Below, in pieces: positions 1 through 7,918 of a DNA stretch of 64,000 nucleotides. Location: assembly GCF_000195295.1 (NCBI RefSeq), contig NC_015388.1:310001-374000 (forward strand), given 5' to 3'. The translations under genes and the position numbers were made by a program. Numbering within the stretch: the first letter of the stretch is position 1; the number at the start of each line of letters is the position of its first letter. The notes beneath the pieces are model-generated. The model had not been told where the DNA came from. It worked only from the letters and a program-made list of their open reading frames with translations, and made no database searches. The DNA comes from Desulfobacca acetoxidans DSM 11109 (GTDB taxonomy: Bacteria > Desulfobacterota > Desulfobaccia > Desulfobaccales > Desulfobaccaceae).

Positions 1-247
1 TAATATCAGGAAATTCATCTCCTACTATTATATAATTTTTAGCTAATAATTTCATATCAACCGGATATGTTTTGGTTGTCGTATAGCAAATATCTTTAAC
101 CGGTCCGGCATAACCCACAGACCCTGCTACCGGCAGAGGCTTCCGGGAATTTTCAGCCCAAGGAGCTTTTATATCCTCTTCCACCTTAGGTTTATCCTTC
201 TGGCGCGCCGCCTGAGCCCGTTCCAAAGCTTTATCGATAAAACTCAA
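1..247 (-). CDS. N-terminus of an exopolysaccharide tyrosine autokinase (CpsD/CapB type), cut by the window edge
   Basis: Reading leftwards from a TTG at 245-247 there is an open frame to the window edge. It begins MSFIDKALERAQAARQKDK, the helical opening typical of the cytoplasmic tyrosine kinases that partner Wzc-like proteins in exosortase-linked exopolysaccharide loci. A strong purine-rich ribosome site (AGGGGGGT) lies just upstream and supports the TTG. The Walker motifs and tyrosine-rich tail lie outside the window, so the assignment rests on the N-terminal style and on its place directly after the chain-length gene. By family it would phosphorylate itself and set polymer length together with that protein. 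Confidence 0.65.
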   Translation of the reverse strand, partial: MSFIDKALERAQAARQKDKPKVEEDIKAPWAENSRKPLPVAGSVGYAGPVKDICYTTTKTYPVDMKLLAKNYIIVGDEFPDI

Positions 248-301
248 GGTTTACCCCCCTGCAAAATGGAAATGCCTATATATCCTAATCCGATTAATTT
301 G

Positions 302-369
302 CCGGTAAATCCAGATCTCCGAGTCTGGCGAGAAAAATATCGGTCAGACCAAGAGGTCTGACTTACCGG
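302..369. other. Nested inverted repeat that could fold as a three-way junction
   Basis: CCGGTAA at 302-308 pairs with TTACCGG at 363-369. Inside are two more hairpins: CCAGA/TCTGG at 311-315 and 324-328, and GTCAGACC/GGTCTGAC at 343-350 and 355-362 with a 4-base loop. It lies between the chain-length and kinase genes. It could be a processing or attenuation signal in the operon RNA, or part of a mobile repeat, since a similar arrangement stands at 48845-48895. Confidence 0.5.
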
Positions 370-387
370 ATCTTCCATTATAATGCT

Positions 388-480
388 CATTACCTGTCCG
401 TCACCCGCGAACCCTGCGGATAGGCTGGCGGCAATTTGCCGGCTCCAATCCGTTTAACCCGGAACTCAAAACTTATTTTC
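388..480 (+). repeat. Dispersed repeat family A, copy 1 (diverged)
   Basis: Starts CATTACCTGTCCGTCACCC and ends CGGAACTCAAAACTTATTTT. Beginning and end match the copy at 2334-2433, while the middle has diverged. It lies just past the stop codon of the chain-length gene. Confidence 0.5.
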
Positions 481-483
481 CTA

Positions 484-2223
484 CTAGATAGATTTGTTTG
501 CCAGTCTCAGCAGGCGAGCTGTTACTACCCAGAGGTCCATATAAAAGAAATGTAAAAAAACAATAACAAGTAGTAAGGATAAACCACTGGCCGCCAGAAT
601 AATCCAACGGCGCTTTTTTATTAAGTTAACTTCCTCGGTGTGTTGCATGCTGCTTATGGTGCCTAATATCGGTAATTCGGTCAGCCAAGCCAACTCATCA
701 GCGTCCTTCACCGATTGATCGAGCTGATCGGTCGCTATTACTAAGCCGACGCCAGCAGCGAGACCCAATAATAATCCAACCGCCATGATAAGGATGCGAT
801 TGGGCGAAACCGGTTTTTCCGGGAAACTGGCGGGATCAATAAGAGTGAACTTTTCGGCTTTCTGGTGTTCTTCCATGCCTTCGGCGATGCGGGCGGTTAA
901 AAGTTTATTCATGACCTCCTGGTATTTATTATGGGAGTTTTGATAGTCCCGCATCAGGGCTATATATTCCTGCTCGATTTTAGGGGTCGCCTCCAATCGT
1001 TCCCGATAGATTTTAACTTTTTCGCGTAGATCAGCCTGTTGCTTTTTTAGCATGGCAATTTCATTATCCGCCGCCTGGATATTGGCGTTGATACCGATAT
1101 AGGAGGGATTATTGGGATTCAAGATAGGTCTGGCAGGTACTTCAGCCACATCTTTTTCTTGCTCTAATTGAGCGATAGTTTTCTGAAGTTTCTTGATTTC
1201 AGGATGTTCAGCAGTTAATTTACCTTGTTTTTCAGCTAACTCCAACTGCAAAGCCGCCAGTTTTTGCCTTTTCACCGAAGCACCGCCTCCCTGGGCGCCT
1301 ACCAATTTCTCCAATTCGACAATCTCACGTCTGATTTTTCTGACATCAGGATGATCTTCAGCATGATTGGCCAGGGCTGACTGCAGCATCACCCTTAACA
1401 TATAGAGCCGGGCCTTCGGATCCATAACTGACTCTTGCCCTACAATCGGCAGGTCAGGATTGATGGTGGCTAATTGCCCTTCCAAATACGTTTTACGATC
1501 CACGATTGCCCGGAGTTGATTGTCGATCTGTTTGATCTCATTTTCCAGCCGTTCGGCCTGAGAGAGGTTATGCGCTTTTAATTCTGGAAGGGTATGTTCA
1601 TGTTTTCCTTTAAAATCTGAAACTTTATTTCCGATGCTAGATAATTGCTCTTCAAGTTGTCTTAGCTCAGCTTCAAGAAATTTTGTCGTGGTTTCAGCTT
1701 TTTCCTGCCGATCCTTGAGGTTCTGCTCCAGATAAAGAGAGGCCAAGTTTCCCGCAACCTTCTGTACGACAGCAGGATTCTGTCCCCGATAAGCGATGGT
1801 AAAGGCAATCGTCATACTATCTTTGCCGGAACGTTTGCCTTTCTGCCCCAAATCTGCGCTTATGGTATCTATAGCAATATCATTGCGCATCTTATCGATT
1901 ATTTCTTCTTGAGTAAATTTTTCCCGAAGATTTTGATAGAGATTCATCTGTTTGATGATCTCCCAAAGTTTAGTCCGAGACAAAATCTGTTGAGTAATGC
2001 TTTGAATACGCTCGTCAGCAAAACCTGTTACAGTTGTCCGAACCAAATCTGGCGGAATCTGTTGCTCTTCGATTAAGATGGTTGAGCTTGATTCATAGAT
2101 TGTAGGCAATAAATACGCTATCAAGAAACTAATAAAAAATATTAAAATTACTGATAAAAATAAGTATAATATTTTTCTCTTAAATAAATAAATATAATAA
2201 TGGAAATTTTTCGGTTTATTCAT
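484..2223 (-). CDS. Wzc-like polysaccharide chain-length determinant (XrtA-locus type)
   Basis: Inner-membrane co-polymerase that controls exopolysaccharide chain length and joins synthesis to export. The 579-residue protein has an N-terminal membrane segment (about residues 17-37), a Wzz-type periplasmic start (YESSSTILIEEQQIP), a long region with several coiled coils (about 170-430), and a second membrane segment at about 475-497 after the proline-rich EKPVSPNR motif. A third hydrophobic stretch lies near 540-560. There is no fused kinase domain; the kinase is a separate gene downstream, as is common in exosortase-linked loci. A 252-base gap holding two repeats separates it from the beta-barrel gene upstream. 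Confidence 0.88.
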   Translation of the reverse strand: MNKPKNFHYYIYLFKRKILYLFLSVILIFFISFLIAYLLPTIYESSSTILIEEQQIPPDLVRTTVTGFADERIQSITQQILSRTKLWEIIKQMNLYQNLREKFTQEEIIDKMRNDIAIDTISADLGQKGKRSGKDSMTIAFTIAYRGQNPAVVQKVAGNLASLYLEQNLKDRQEKAETTTKFLEAELRQLEEQLSSIGNKVSDFKGKHEHTLPELKAHNLSQAERLENEIKQIDNQLRAIVDRKTYLEGQLATINPDLPIVGQESVMDPKARLYMLRVMLQSALANHAEDHPDVRKIRREIVELEKLVGAQGGGASVKRQKLAALQLELAEKQGKLTAEHPEIKKLQKTIAQLEQEKDVAEVPARPILNPNNPSYIGINANIQAADNEIAMLKKQQADLREKVKIYRERLEATPKIEQEYIALMRDYQNSHNKYQEVMNKLLTARIAEGMEEHQKAEKFTLIDPASFPEKPVSPNRILIMAVGLLLGLAAGVGLVIATDQLDQSVKDADELAWLTELPILGTISSMQHTEEVNLIKKRRWIILAASGLSLLLVIVFLHFFYMDLWVVTARLLRLANKSI

Positions 2224-2276
2224 ATTAAACGACCTTTAGACCTATAGTAATACTTCAGCTATCTGAGATTAGATCA

Positions 2277-2304
2277 AGGAATGGTGGGCGGTGCTTTCCC
2301 TACA
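2277..2304 (-). repeat. Short palindromic repeat family D, copy 1
   Basis: AAGGAATGGTGGGCGGTGCT followed by TTCCCTAC. The reverse complement resembles the element at 4809-4836. It carries a GC-rich partial palindrome (GTGGGC/GCCCAC type). Confidence 0.4.
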
Positions 2305-2333
2305 TTTAAAAACTTCGATTTCTCGATAATTGC

Positions 2334-2433
2334 CATTACCTGTAGGTCACCCGCAAAGCATGAAAATCATCTGCCGGTGCCACCGGCTTCCAGCCTGTGC
2401 AGAAATCATTTTCTTATTAACTCAAAACTCGGA
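2334..2433 (+). repeat. Dispersed repeat family A, copy 2
   Basis: Contains CATGAAAATCATCTGCCGG, then CCAGCCTGTGCAG, then TTTTCTTATTAACTCAAAAC. The same three blocks in the same order occur at 34311-34408 and, inverted, at 14891-14990. It lies in the gap in front of the chain-length gene. Confidence 0.7.
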
Positions 2434-2475
2434 ATTTTTTTTCTGACTAACAACCGGAAACTTGTTTTGGGTAAT

Positions 2476-3687
2476 TTAATATTGAGCATGAATCGGATAC
2501 GTATAATTGAGAGATAGCCAAATACTATGCACTGGAAGGTTATAATCTGAATTGCCGCTAACGCTTCTATAAGCAAAACCGTACGAAGTGTTAAGAATTA
2601 GTCTTTCGGTTATGTTATATTTTAATCCCGGTCTTATGCCAATATACTGAGAATTGTAATTACTTCCAGGGTCATCGAGGGTTGAGGTATGAAAGTAGGG
2701 TCTGAGAGTACCGGTTAGTTTCTCAGTGAATCTCTGATTAATGAATACATCAAAATTATTGTATTGCGATAAGTTGCCGTAAGCTGAAGCCGATTCGCTC
2801 CGACTATAGCTCAGTGTCAGATCGCCGGTCTGCCAACGGCCAGTAGTAGAGAGAGTAAAAAAAGGGGAGAAACTCGAACTCCTGCGAGTTGCTTGCTTGA
2901 AAGTAATGAACCCGGATTCATCGTCAAAACTCAACACCCCAGTGCTGCTTTTCATCTTAGTGTAATTAGCACCCCCTAATAACGTAGCATCCCAGTTTTC
3001 AGAAAATTTTCGATTAAAACCCACCTGCACTCCCAAACTGCTGATTGTATCATTCGTGTCATATTCGGTAAAGTTTCCTATAAGCACTTCTTTAAGCGTA
3101 GTTTTTTCATCCCATAAATAGTCAAAATTCAAGAATACCCCATGACGCCGGAAGTCGCGATACTGCGGATCCTCGTATTCTACCATATTAAAATTATACC
3201 CCAGCGAGGAAGAGAGCCTTTCCGTAATAGAATAAGTAAACCCCGGATTAAATGAATAGGAATTCCTCAGACTGCGATTAAGCATCGTGCCGGAGGCGAT
3301 AAGTTCTTCCGTAAGCGTCGAATCACTGATAAAGGAAGCCCCCAGGTTCAGGCGGATACGTTCCCACGCCTGGTGTCTGGCGTCAATCAGGTATCTCTGA
3401 TTAATCTTATCTAAATGGGAATAAGTTATATAATGCATTCCGGTTATTCCCACCATTCCTTTTAGTTGGGTCAATTCAGTATTATAGCTAAAACTGACAT
3501 TTGGCGTGGCCGACAAGATATAATCTTTCAACCTGGATCGGGGAGAAGCATTAAGATTGCTGTTATACTCTCCCTTGGTTTCAATATCAGCCAACACTGC
3601 CCAATCGGCCGCGGTTCCTGATGTTATCTCCCCTAACACCAAGAAAAGTGCGCACAAACAAAAGAAACCCGTTCTCCCCTTGGCCAT
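2476..3687 (-). CDS. Outer-membrane beta-barrel protein of the exopolysaccharide locus
   Basis: 403 residues with a signal peptide (cleavage probably after GTAA, near residue 27) followed by many alternating aromatic/polar strands such as LSLNYTYP and YSFNPGFTYSITERLSSSLG, ending in an aromatic residue as barrel proteins do. Similar barrels of 380-450 residues sit beside the Wza- and Wzc-like genes in XrtA/PEP-CTERM exopolysaccharide loci and are thought to pass or anchor the polymer in the outer membrane. Their exact role is not established. The gene follows the export lipoprotein by 13 bases, so the two are surely co-transcribed. Confidence 0.8.
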   Translation of the reverse strand: MAKGRTGFFCLCALFLVLGEITSGTAADWAVLADIETKGEYNSNLNASPRSRLKDYILSATPNVSFSYNTELTQLKGMVGITGMHYITYSHLDKINQRYLIDARHQAWERIRLNLGASFISDSTLTEELIASGTMLNRSLRNSYSFNPGFTYSITERLSSSLGYNFNMVEYEDPQYRDFRRHGVFLNFDYLWDEKTTLKEVLIGNFTEYDTNDTISSLGVQVGFNRKFSENWDATLLGGANYTKMKSSTGVLSFDDESGFITFKQATRRSSSFSPFFTLSTTGRWQTGDLTLSYSRSESASAYGNLSQYNNFDVFINQRFTEKLTGTLRPYFHTSTLDDPGSNYNSQYIGIRPGLKYNITERLILNTSYGFAYRSVSGNSDYNLPVHSIWLSLNYTYPIHAQY

Positions 3688-3700
3688 GGATTCTCCCCTT

Positions 3701-4315
3701 TTATGGCACCACTACCACATCCCCCGGTAGTAAAGTAATGTTTTGACCTAAAAGCTGTCCCCTTGACACTTCTTTATAATTAAAAGGGTAAACCTGATCT
3801 TGACCACCTTCTTTGCGGAGAACCACAATCGAGCTGGGCGAAGCAAATGGCGTCAATCCCCCCGCCATAGCAATCGCCTGCAAGACCGTGGTTGGCCTGC
3901 CGACTAAAAATTCCCCCGGCTTATTTACCTTTCCGGTCACATAAAATTTGTAATGTTGCGTTTTGAGTAAAATTACTGTTACAGAAGCGTCTGTGACAAA
4001 TTTCTCCAACCGCTTCGAGATATCATCCTGTAATTCCTTAACCGTCTTCCCGGCTGCGGGGATTTCACCAATCAAGGGATAAGACATCTTACCGTCTGGC
4101 CGCACTATCAACTGTTTGGTCAGATCAGGCTCCTTCCAAACGGAAATTTCTACAATATCTTCCGGCCCTAACTGATACTTCTCCTGATCCGGGGCAGCTA
4201 CCTCCGCCGCCGCCGCTTCAGCTTCGACAATCGGACTCGTCCGGGGAGTACAACCAAAAAAGCAAAACGTTATGAGCATAATACCCAAAATAAACTCTTT
4301 GCGACATTTTTTCAT
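3701..4315 (-). CDS. Wza-like polysaccharide export lipoprotein
   Basis: 204 residues. A lipoprotein signal with lipobox FFGC puts the modified cysteine at residue 22. It is followed by the polysaccharide export domain (EKYQLGPEDIVEISVWKEPD, about residues 45-130) and one SLBB domain (KFYVTGKVNKPGEF onwards). It is much shorter than E. coli Wza (about 380 residues), as is usual for the XrtA-locus version, which has a single SLBB domain. By family it forms the outer-membrane or periplasmic exit channel. It is the first gene of the leftward operon and stands about 95 bases after a sigma-54-type promoter at 4409-4424. Confidence 0.88.
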   Translation of the reverse strand: MKKCRKEFILGIMLITFCFFGCTPRTSPIVEAEAAAAEVAAPDQEKYQLGPEDIVEISVWKEPDLTKQLIVRPDGKMSYPLIGEIPAAGKTVKELQDDISKRLEKFVTDASVTVILLKTQHYKFYVTGKVNKPGEFLVGRPTTVLQAIAMAGGLTPFASPSSIVVLRKEGGQDQVYPFNYKEVSRGQLLGQNITLLPGDVVVVP

Positions 4316-4408
4316 AACTTATCCCCTTTAGCAAAACTAACCTTGAAAAATAATTAAAGTCAAGATGAAAATCCATGGCCTGATTTTGATTGATTTCCTC
4401 TTATTTGA

Positions 4409-4424
4409 TGCAAAATATAAGCCA
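4409..4424 (-). promoter_or_regulatory. Sigma-54 (-24/-12) promoter of the exopolysaccharide operon
   Basis: On the minus strand the sequence is TGGCTTATATTTTGCA: GG and GC separated by exactly 10 bases, with the TGGC and TTGCA edges of the RpoN consensus. It points at the Wza-like gene whose ATG is at 4315. XrtA-type exopolysaccharide loci are often linked to the PrsK/PrsR two-component system and RpoN, which fits. Confidence 0.7.
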
Positions 4425-4462
4425 AGATGCGCTTTCCCCGACCTCTGGACCTCATCCGACCT

Positions 4463-4594
4463 TTACCGGACCAGAATGGCCAGATTATTCCGAGATTTTT
4501 CTAGTTCGGAATAATTCCGCCACCGATCAAGGTCGCCCTCCTGCAGAATCTTCTTTCGGTTTGTGCGCAGTTCAATGTTCATAATAATTGACAT
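4463..4594 (-). CDS. Possible 43-residue protein or relic of an RsgA-like C-terminus
   Basis: A leftward frame from ATG 4594 (or 4582) to a TAA at 4463-4465 gives a charged, helical product containing RKKILQEGDLDRWRNYSELE. The pattern of a charged helix followed by RW-x-x-Y-x-x-L-E recalls the C-terminal helices of the ribosome-linked GTPase RsgA, but only loosely. No clear ribosome site was seen. It could be a worn gene fragment, a regulatory small protein, or chance. It lies between the sigma-54 promoter and the upstream inverted repeats. Confidence 0.25.
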   Translation of the reverse strand: MSIIMNIELRTNRKKILQEGDLDRWRNYSELEKSRNNLAILVR

Positions 4595-4707
4595 TTGATT
4601 CAATAAATTGAACTAAAAAAGATTATTAAGCCTATATCCCCAATATTGGACTATAAATGTTCCATAAAATTGTCTTTTCAGATGATCATAATGTCTCTGA
4701 TTATAAC

Positions 4708-4731
4708 CTATGTTTAGTATCGCAAACATAG
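4708..4731. promoter_or_regulatory. Perfect 8-bp inverted repeat, candidate enhancer-binding site
   Basis: CTATGTTT at 4708-4715 and AAACATAG at 4724-4731, with an 8-base spacer. It sits roughly 285 bases upstream of the sigma-54 promoter, within the range where RpoN activators bind. The role is inferred from position only. Confidence 0.4.
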
Positions 4732-4808
4732 CTTATCGATAACACTCCGGTTGTTTGGGGCAAATACCAGATTCCCCCTTACGGATGGACCTGTCAGTAC
4801 TGAAGGGC

Positions 4809-4836
4809 TGTAGGGTGGGCACTACCCGCCATTCCT
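4809..4836 (+). repeat. Short palindromic repeat family D, copy 2
   Basis: TGTAGGGTGGGCACTACCCG followed by CCATTCC, an imperfect GGGTGGGC/ACCCGCC palindrome. The inverted relative is at 2277-2304. Confidence 0.4.
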
Positions 4837-4900
4837 CGATTTATTCTCTCCGATAGCCGAAGTATTACGGCTGTCGATGTCTCTGCCTCGTCCGATGCGG

Positions 4901-5422
4901 TCATCTGCTTAAGGCCGCAATGATCTCGCGACAAAAGGCTGGCAGGTCCTCCGGCTTCCGTGAGGTGATCAGGTTACCATCCACCACTACTGCCGCATCG
5001 TAAAAATGCGCCCCGGCATGGACCAGATCGTCTTTAATGGCAAAAAAGGCGGTCAGTTTTTTTCCTGCCACGATATTGGCACTGGCCAACATCCAGCCGC
5101 CATGGCAGATGGCAGCCACTAGTTTCCCCTGTTCCCCCATGTCTCTGACCAGTTTTACCATGGACGGATAGCGTCGCATGATATCCGGCGCATATCCCCC
5201 CGGAATGATTACACCATCAAAATCGTCGGCCTTAACCTGATCGGCAAACAGGTCCACCTTCACCGGATAACCTAATTTGCTGGTGTGTTCTCCGGCACTC
5301 CCGGAGCCGACCACTACCACGGTGGCGCCTTCCTCCTGCAATCTCAGCAAAGGATACCAGATTTCCAGCTCCTGATATAAATTCTCAGCTAGCATTGCCA
5401 CTTTCTTTCCTTGCAGCCGCAT
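4901..5422 (-). CDS. DJ-1/PfpI superfamily protein (YhbO/PfpI-like)
   Basis: 173 residues, the normal length for single-domain PfpI-type members of the class I glutamine-amidotransferase-like fold. The nucleophile elbow is AAICHGGW with Cys106 followed by His107, and a conserved acidic residue in the N-terminal YQELE region would complete the active site. The family includes intracellular cysteine peptidases and glyoxalase/deglycase-like stress proteins, so the substrate cannot be read from sequence. It appears single, with at least 150 bases free on its downstream side and the regulatory gap beyond. Confidence 0.85.
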   Translation of the reverse strand: MRLQGKKVAMLAENLYQELEIWYPLLRLQEEGATVVVVGSGSAGEHTSKLGYPVKVDLFADQVKADDFDGVIIPGGYAPDIMRRYPSMVKLVRDMGEQGKLVAAICHGGWMLASANIVAGKKLTAFFAIKDDLVHAGAHFYDAAVVVDGNLITSRKPEDLPAFCREIIAALSR

Positions 5423-5572
5423 AGCTTGCCTCCCTTTATCAATAACTTAAACAATTGACCGGAAATTTTTTCAACCCCTTGACGCGGCATCATGGTCTTA
5501 GTTCTGAGAGAGAAGAGAAATCCTTCCCTTCCAAAGCCTTTCTAATATAATTTTCAATTTACAGGATATTCA

Positions 5573-6550
5573 TTAGAACTGTGCGATTTTTCGAATAGCT
5601 CGGCTGATGCGGAAGACATCCGGCAGGAAATGCTCTTCTAATTTCAGCAACGGCGGAATCGTATCAAAACCCGTTACCCTCTCCAGGGGCGCGGCCAGGG
5701 ACAGGAATGCCTTTTCATTGATTCGGGCAATAATCTCCGCCGCCATGCCACAGGTGCGGCAGGCTTCATGAACTATTACTCCACACCCGGTTTTTTTGAT
5801 TGATTGCACGATGGTATCGTCATCCAGAGGTGAAATGCTTCTGAGGTCGATAACCTCCACAGCGATCCCTTCCGGCTCCACCAGTTCCGCCGCCCGCATT
5901 ACCTCCCGAACCATTGCCCCCCAGGCCACTGCCGTCACGCTTTTACCTGAGCGGATGATGTTTGCTGTTCCCAAAGGCACGGTATATTCTCCCTCGGGCA
6001 CTTCTTGCCGTATAGCCCGATAAATCCGCTTCGGCTCGAGAAACATTACCGGGTCAGGGTCGCGCAATGCCGAAATCAGCAGCCCTTTGGCATCATAAGG
6101 ATTGGATGGTATGACCACTTTGATACCGGGAATATGGGCCAAGATTGATTCGATACTCTCGGAATGATGTTCTGGTGCATGAATGCCTGCCCCATACGGC
6201 ATACGCACCACCAGCGGTACTGTATGCCGCCCCCGCGTACGGTTTCGGTATCGGCTGATATGGCAGATTATCTGATCTAGGGCGGGAGGCAGAAAACCCA
6301 TAAATTGAATTTCCACTACCGGTTTGAGGCCTCCCAGGGCCAGACCGAGAGCCGTACCGACGATTCCCGCTTCCGCTAGCGGGGTATCAATCACTCTATT
6401 CACCCCGAATTGAGACTGTAAACCGTCGGTAACCCGAAAGACCCCGCCCAACCGGCCCACATCCTCACCCAACACAATAATGCGCTCATCCCGACCCATT
6501 TCTTCGGCTAAGGCGAGGTTGATCGCTTCCACCAGATTGAGCTTAGCCAC
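5573..6550 (-). CDS. pdhB: Pyruvate/2-oxoacid dehydrogenase E1 component, beta subunit
   Basis: 325 residues, full length for E1 beta. It opens NLVEAINLALAEEMGRDERI and has VLGEDVG and RVIDTPLAEAGIVG, the usual thiamine-diphosphate-pocket and alpha/beta interface motifs. With the alpha subunit it decarboxylates a 2-oxo acid and passes the acyl group to a lipoyl E2. Its start overlaps the end of the alpha gene by 8 bases, so translation is coupled. E2 and E3 are not in the window. Pyruvate is the likely substrate, but a branched-chain 2-oxo acid or acetoin enzyme would look similar. Confidence 0.87.
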   Translation of the reverse strand: MAKLNLVEAINLALAEEMGRDERIIVLGEDVGRLGGVFRVTDGLQSQFGVNRVIDTPLAEAGIVGTALGLALGGLKPVVEIQFMGFLPPALDQIICHISRYRNRTRGRHTVPLVVRMPYGAGIHAPEHHSESIESILAHIPGIKVVIPSNPYDAKGLLISALRDPDPVMFLEPKRIYRAIRQEVPEGEYTVPLGTANIIRSGKSVTAVAWGAMVREVMRAAELVEPEGIAVEVIDLRSISPLDDDTIVQSIKKTGCGVIVHEACRTCGMAAEIIARINEKAFLSLAAPLERVTGFDTIPPLLKLEEHFLPDVFRISRAIRKIAQF

Positions 6551-7643
6551 GATCGAACTCCCTTTGCGCGGCCAGAATGCGATGGTAGTATTCTTTTTGC
6601 CAGGTCAAATAGGGTGGCATCTGGGAATAATGGAAATCAAACAGGTCATCGGGATTGAGCGAGATCATTGCCTCTGCTTCCCGAGCTTCCCCTCTTGCCA
6701 TCTGTTCGTAACCCTCCCGACGTTCTCTCTCAATGTCGTCAGTGATAAGGCCTTTTCTTTCGAGATATATCCTCACCCGCCGTAATGGGTCAAACGGCTC
6801 ACGTTCTTTCACCTCATCCGGTGTCCGGTATCGGTTCGGATCATCGGCCGTGGTATGTGGACCCAACCTATACGTCTGAGCCTCGATCAGGATCGGTCCG
6901 CCACCTTCCCTAGCCCTCGACACCGCCGCCTGAGTTGCGGCATATACCGCCAACAGGTCATTGCCATCAACCATTAGGCCTGGGAAACCGTAGCCGATGG
7001 CCTTTTGTGCCAGGGTCGGGGTTGCCGTCTGTTGCGAGCGCGGCACCGAGATCGAATATTGGTTATTTTGGCAGAAAAATACATTGGGGGTGAAAAAAAC
7101 ACCGGCAAAATTCATCGCTTCATGGAAGTCGCCTTTGGAAGTAGCGCCGTCACCGAAATAAATCAGGTTGACGGCGCGCTCCCCTTTCAACTTGGCCGCC
7201 CATGCCAGACCTACTCCGTGCAGCGTCTGCGTGCTCACCGGCGCACAGATGGGCAGCACATTGACTCCTTCCGGGAAATGGCTGCCCCACTCGCTTCCCA
7301 TCCAATACAGATAGATTAACTTTAGGGGAACGCCTCTTAAGATCATAGCCCCCGTTTCTCGAAATGACGGGGTCAGCCAGTCTCCTGTCTCCAGGGCCGC
7401 CGCGCTGCCGATGTTTGCCGCCTCTTGTCCCAAGGTCGGCGGATAGGTGCCCATGCGGCCAGCTCGCTGCAGCGTCAACGCCTGCTGATCGGCTGCTCGC
7501 AACATCACCATCTTATCATACAACTCGAGCACCATCTCATCCGTAAGTACCGCCGGACGCAGTTCTTCCCCGATGAGGTTACCTTCTTCATCTAAGATCT
7601 CTACCCGTTTGCCGGAAAGTGGGTTAAAATCTTCCAGATTCAT
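6543..7643 (-). CDS. pdhA: Pyruvate/2-oxoacid dehydrogenase E1 component, alpha subunit
   Basis: 366 residues from the chosen ATG at 7643. The thiamine-diphosphate motif is complete (YFGDGATSKGDFHEA followed by FFCQNNQYSIS), and the regulatory-loop region YRLGPHTTADDPNRYR is the form seen in bacterial PdhA. I prefer ATG 7643 over an in-frame start at 7667 because it has GGAAGG upstream and forms an ATGA overlap with the stop of the thioredoxin-like gene. It makes an alpha2beta2 E1 with the next gene. Confidence 0.87.
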   Translation of the reverse strand: MNLEDFNPLSGKRVEILDEEGNLIGEELRPAVLTDEMVLELYDKMVMLRAADQQALTLQRAGRMGTYPPTLGQEAANIGSAAALETGDWLTPSFRETGAMILRGVPLKLIYLYWMGSEWGSHFPEGVNVLPICAPVSTQTLHGVGLAWAAKLKGERAVNLIYFGDGATSKGDFHEAMNFAGVFFTPNVFFCQNNQYSISVPRSQQTATPTLAQKAIGYGFPGLMVDGNDLLAVYAATQAAVSRAREGGGPILIEAQTYRLGPHTTADDPNRYRTPDEVKEREPFDPLRRVRIYLERKGLITDDIERERREGYEQMARGEAREAEAMISLNPDDLFDFHYSQMPPYLTWQKEYYHRILAAQREFDRG

Positions 7644-7918
7644 GATGCCTTCCCGCCTGTGGCCCACTGTCGCAGCGCCTCATAAGAAACCGTCCCGCAC
7701 AGCCATTGCCTCGTGCGGGTGTTGTAGAAAAACGGCACCCCACCGCAAAACCCCTGATCATATGACTTCAAAAGCGTTGCATTGGCTTGATTGTGCCAGA
7801 CTTCCAATCGGGTTACGGAAACGCCCAATTCCTCCTCCAGACGTTCGATGAGCGGCTCTAGCGTTTTACAATGGACGCATTCAGTACCGAAAAATTCCAA
7901 TAAATGAGAAACCTGCAT
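7640..7918 (-). CDS. Thioredoxin-like protein with a CVHC motif
   Basis: 92 residues with the start of a thioredoxin fold (LLEFFGTECVHCKTLEP; cysteines 14 and 17), a cis-proline region (CGGVPFFYNTRT) and a C-terminal helix. It is first in a three-gene operon and overlaps the E1 alpha start by ATGA. The link to a dehydrogenase E1 is unusual and may mean redox care of E1 or of lipoyl groups, but this is inference. It has no signal peptide, so it is cytoplasmic. Confidence 0.75.
   Translation of the reverse strand: MQVSHLLEFFGTECVHCKTLEPLIERLEEELGVSVTRLEVWHNQANATLLKSYDQGFCGGVPFFYNTRTRQWLCGTVSYEALRQWATGGKAS

Larger units (their letters stand above)
4316..4900. other. 585-base regulatory gap upstream of the exopolysaccharide operon
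   Basis: Holds a sigma-54 promoter (4409-4424), a small leftward open frame (4463-4594), an 8-bp inverted repeat AGTTCAAT/ATTGAACT (4569-4576 and 4607-4614), another at 4708-4731 and a family D repeat (4809-4836). No other gene seen. Confidence 0.6.

Noticed and set aside
4390-4584. Rightward 64-codon frame in the exopolysaccharide control region
   Set aside because: Overlaps the sigma-54 site and the more protein-like leftward frame; no start signals.
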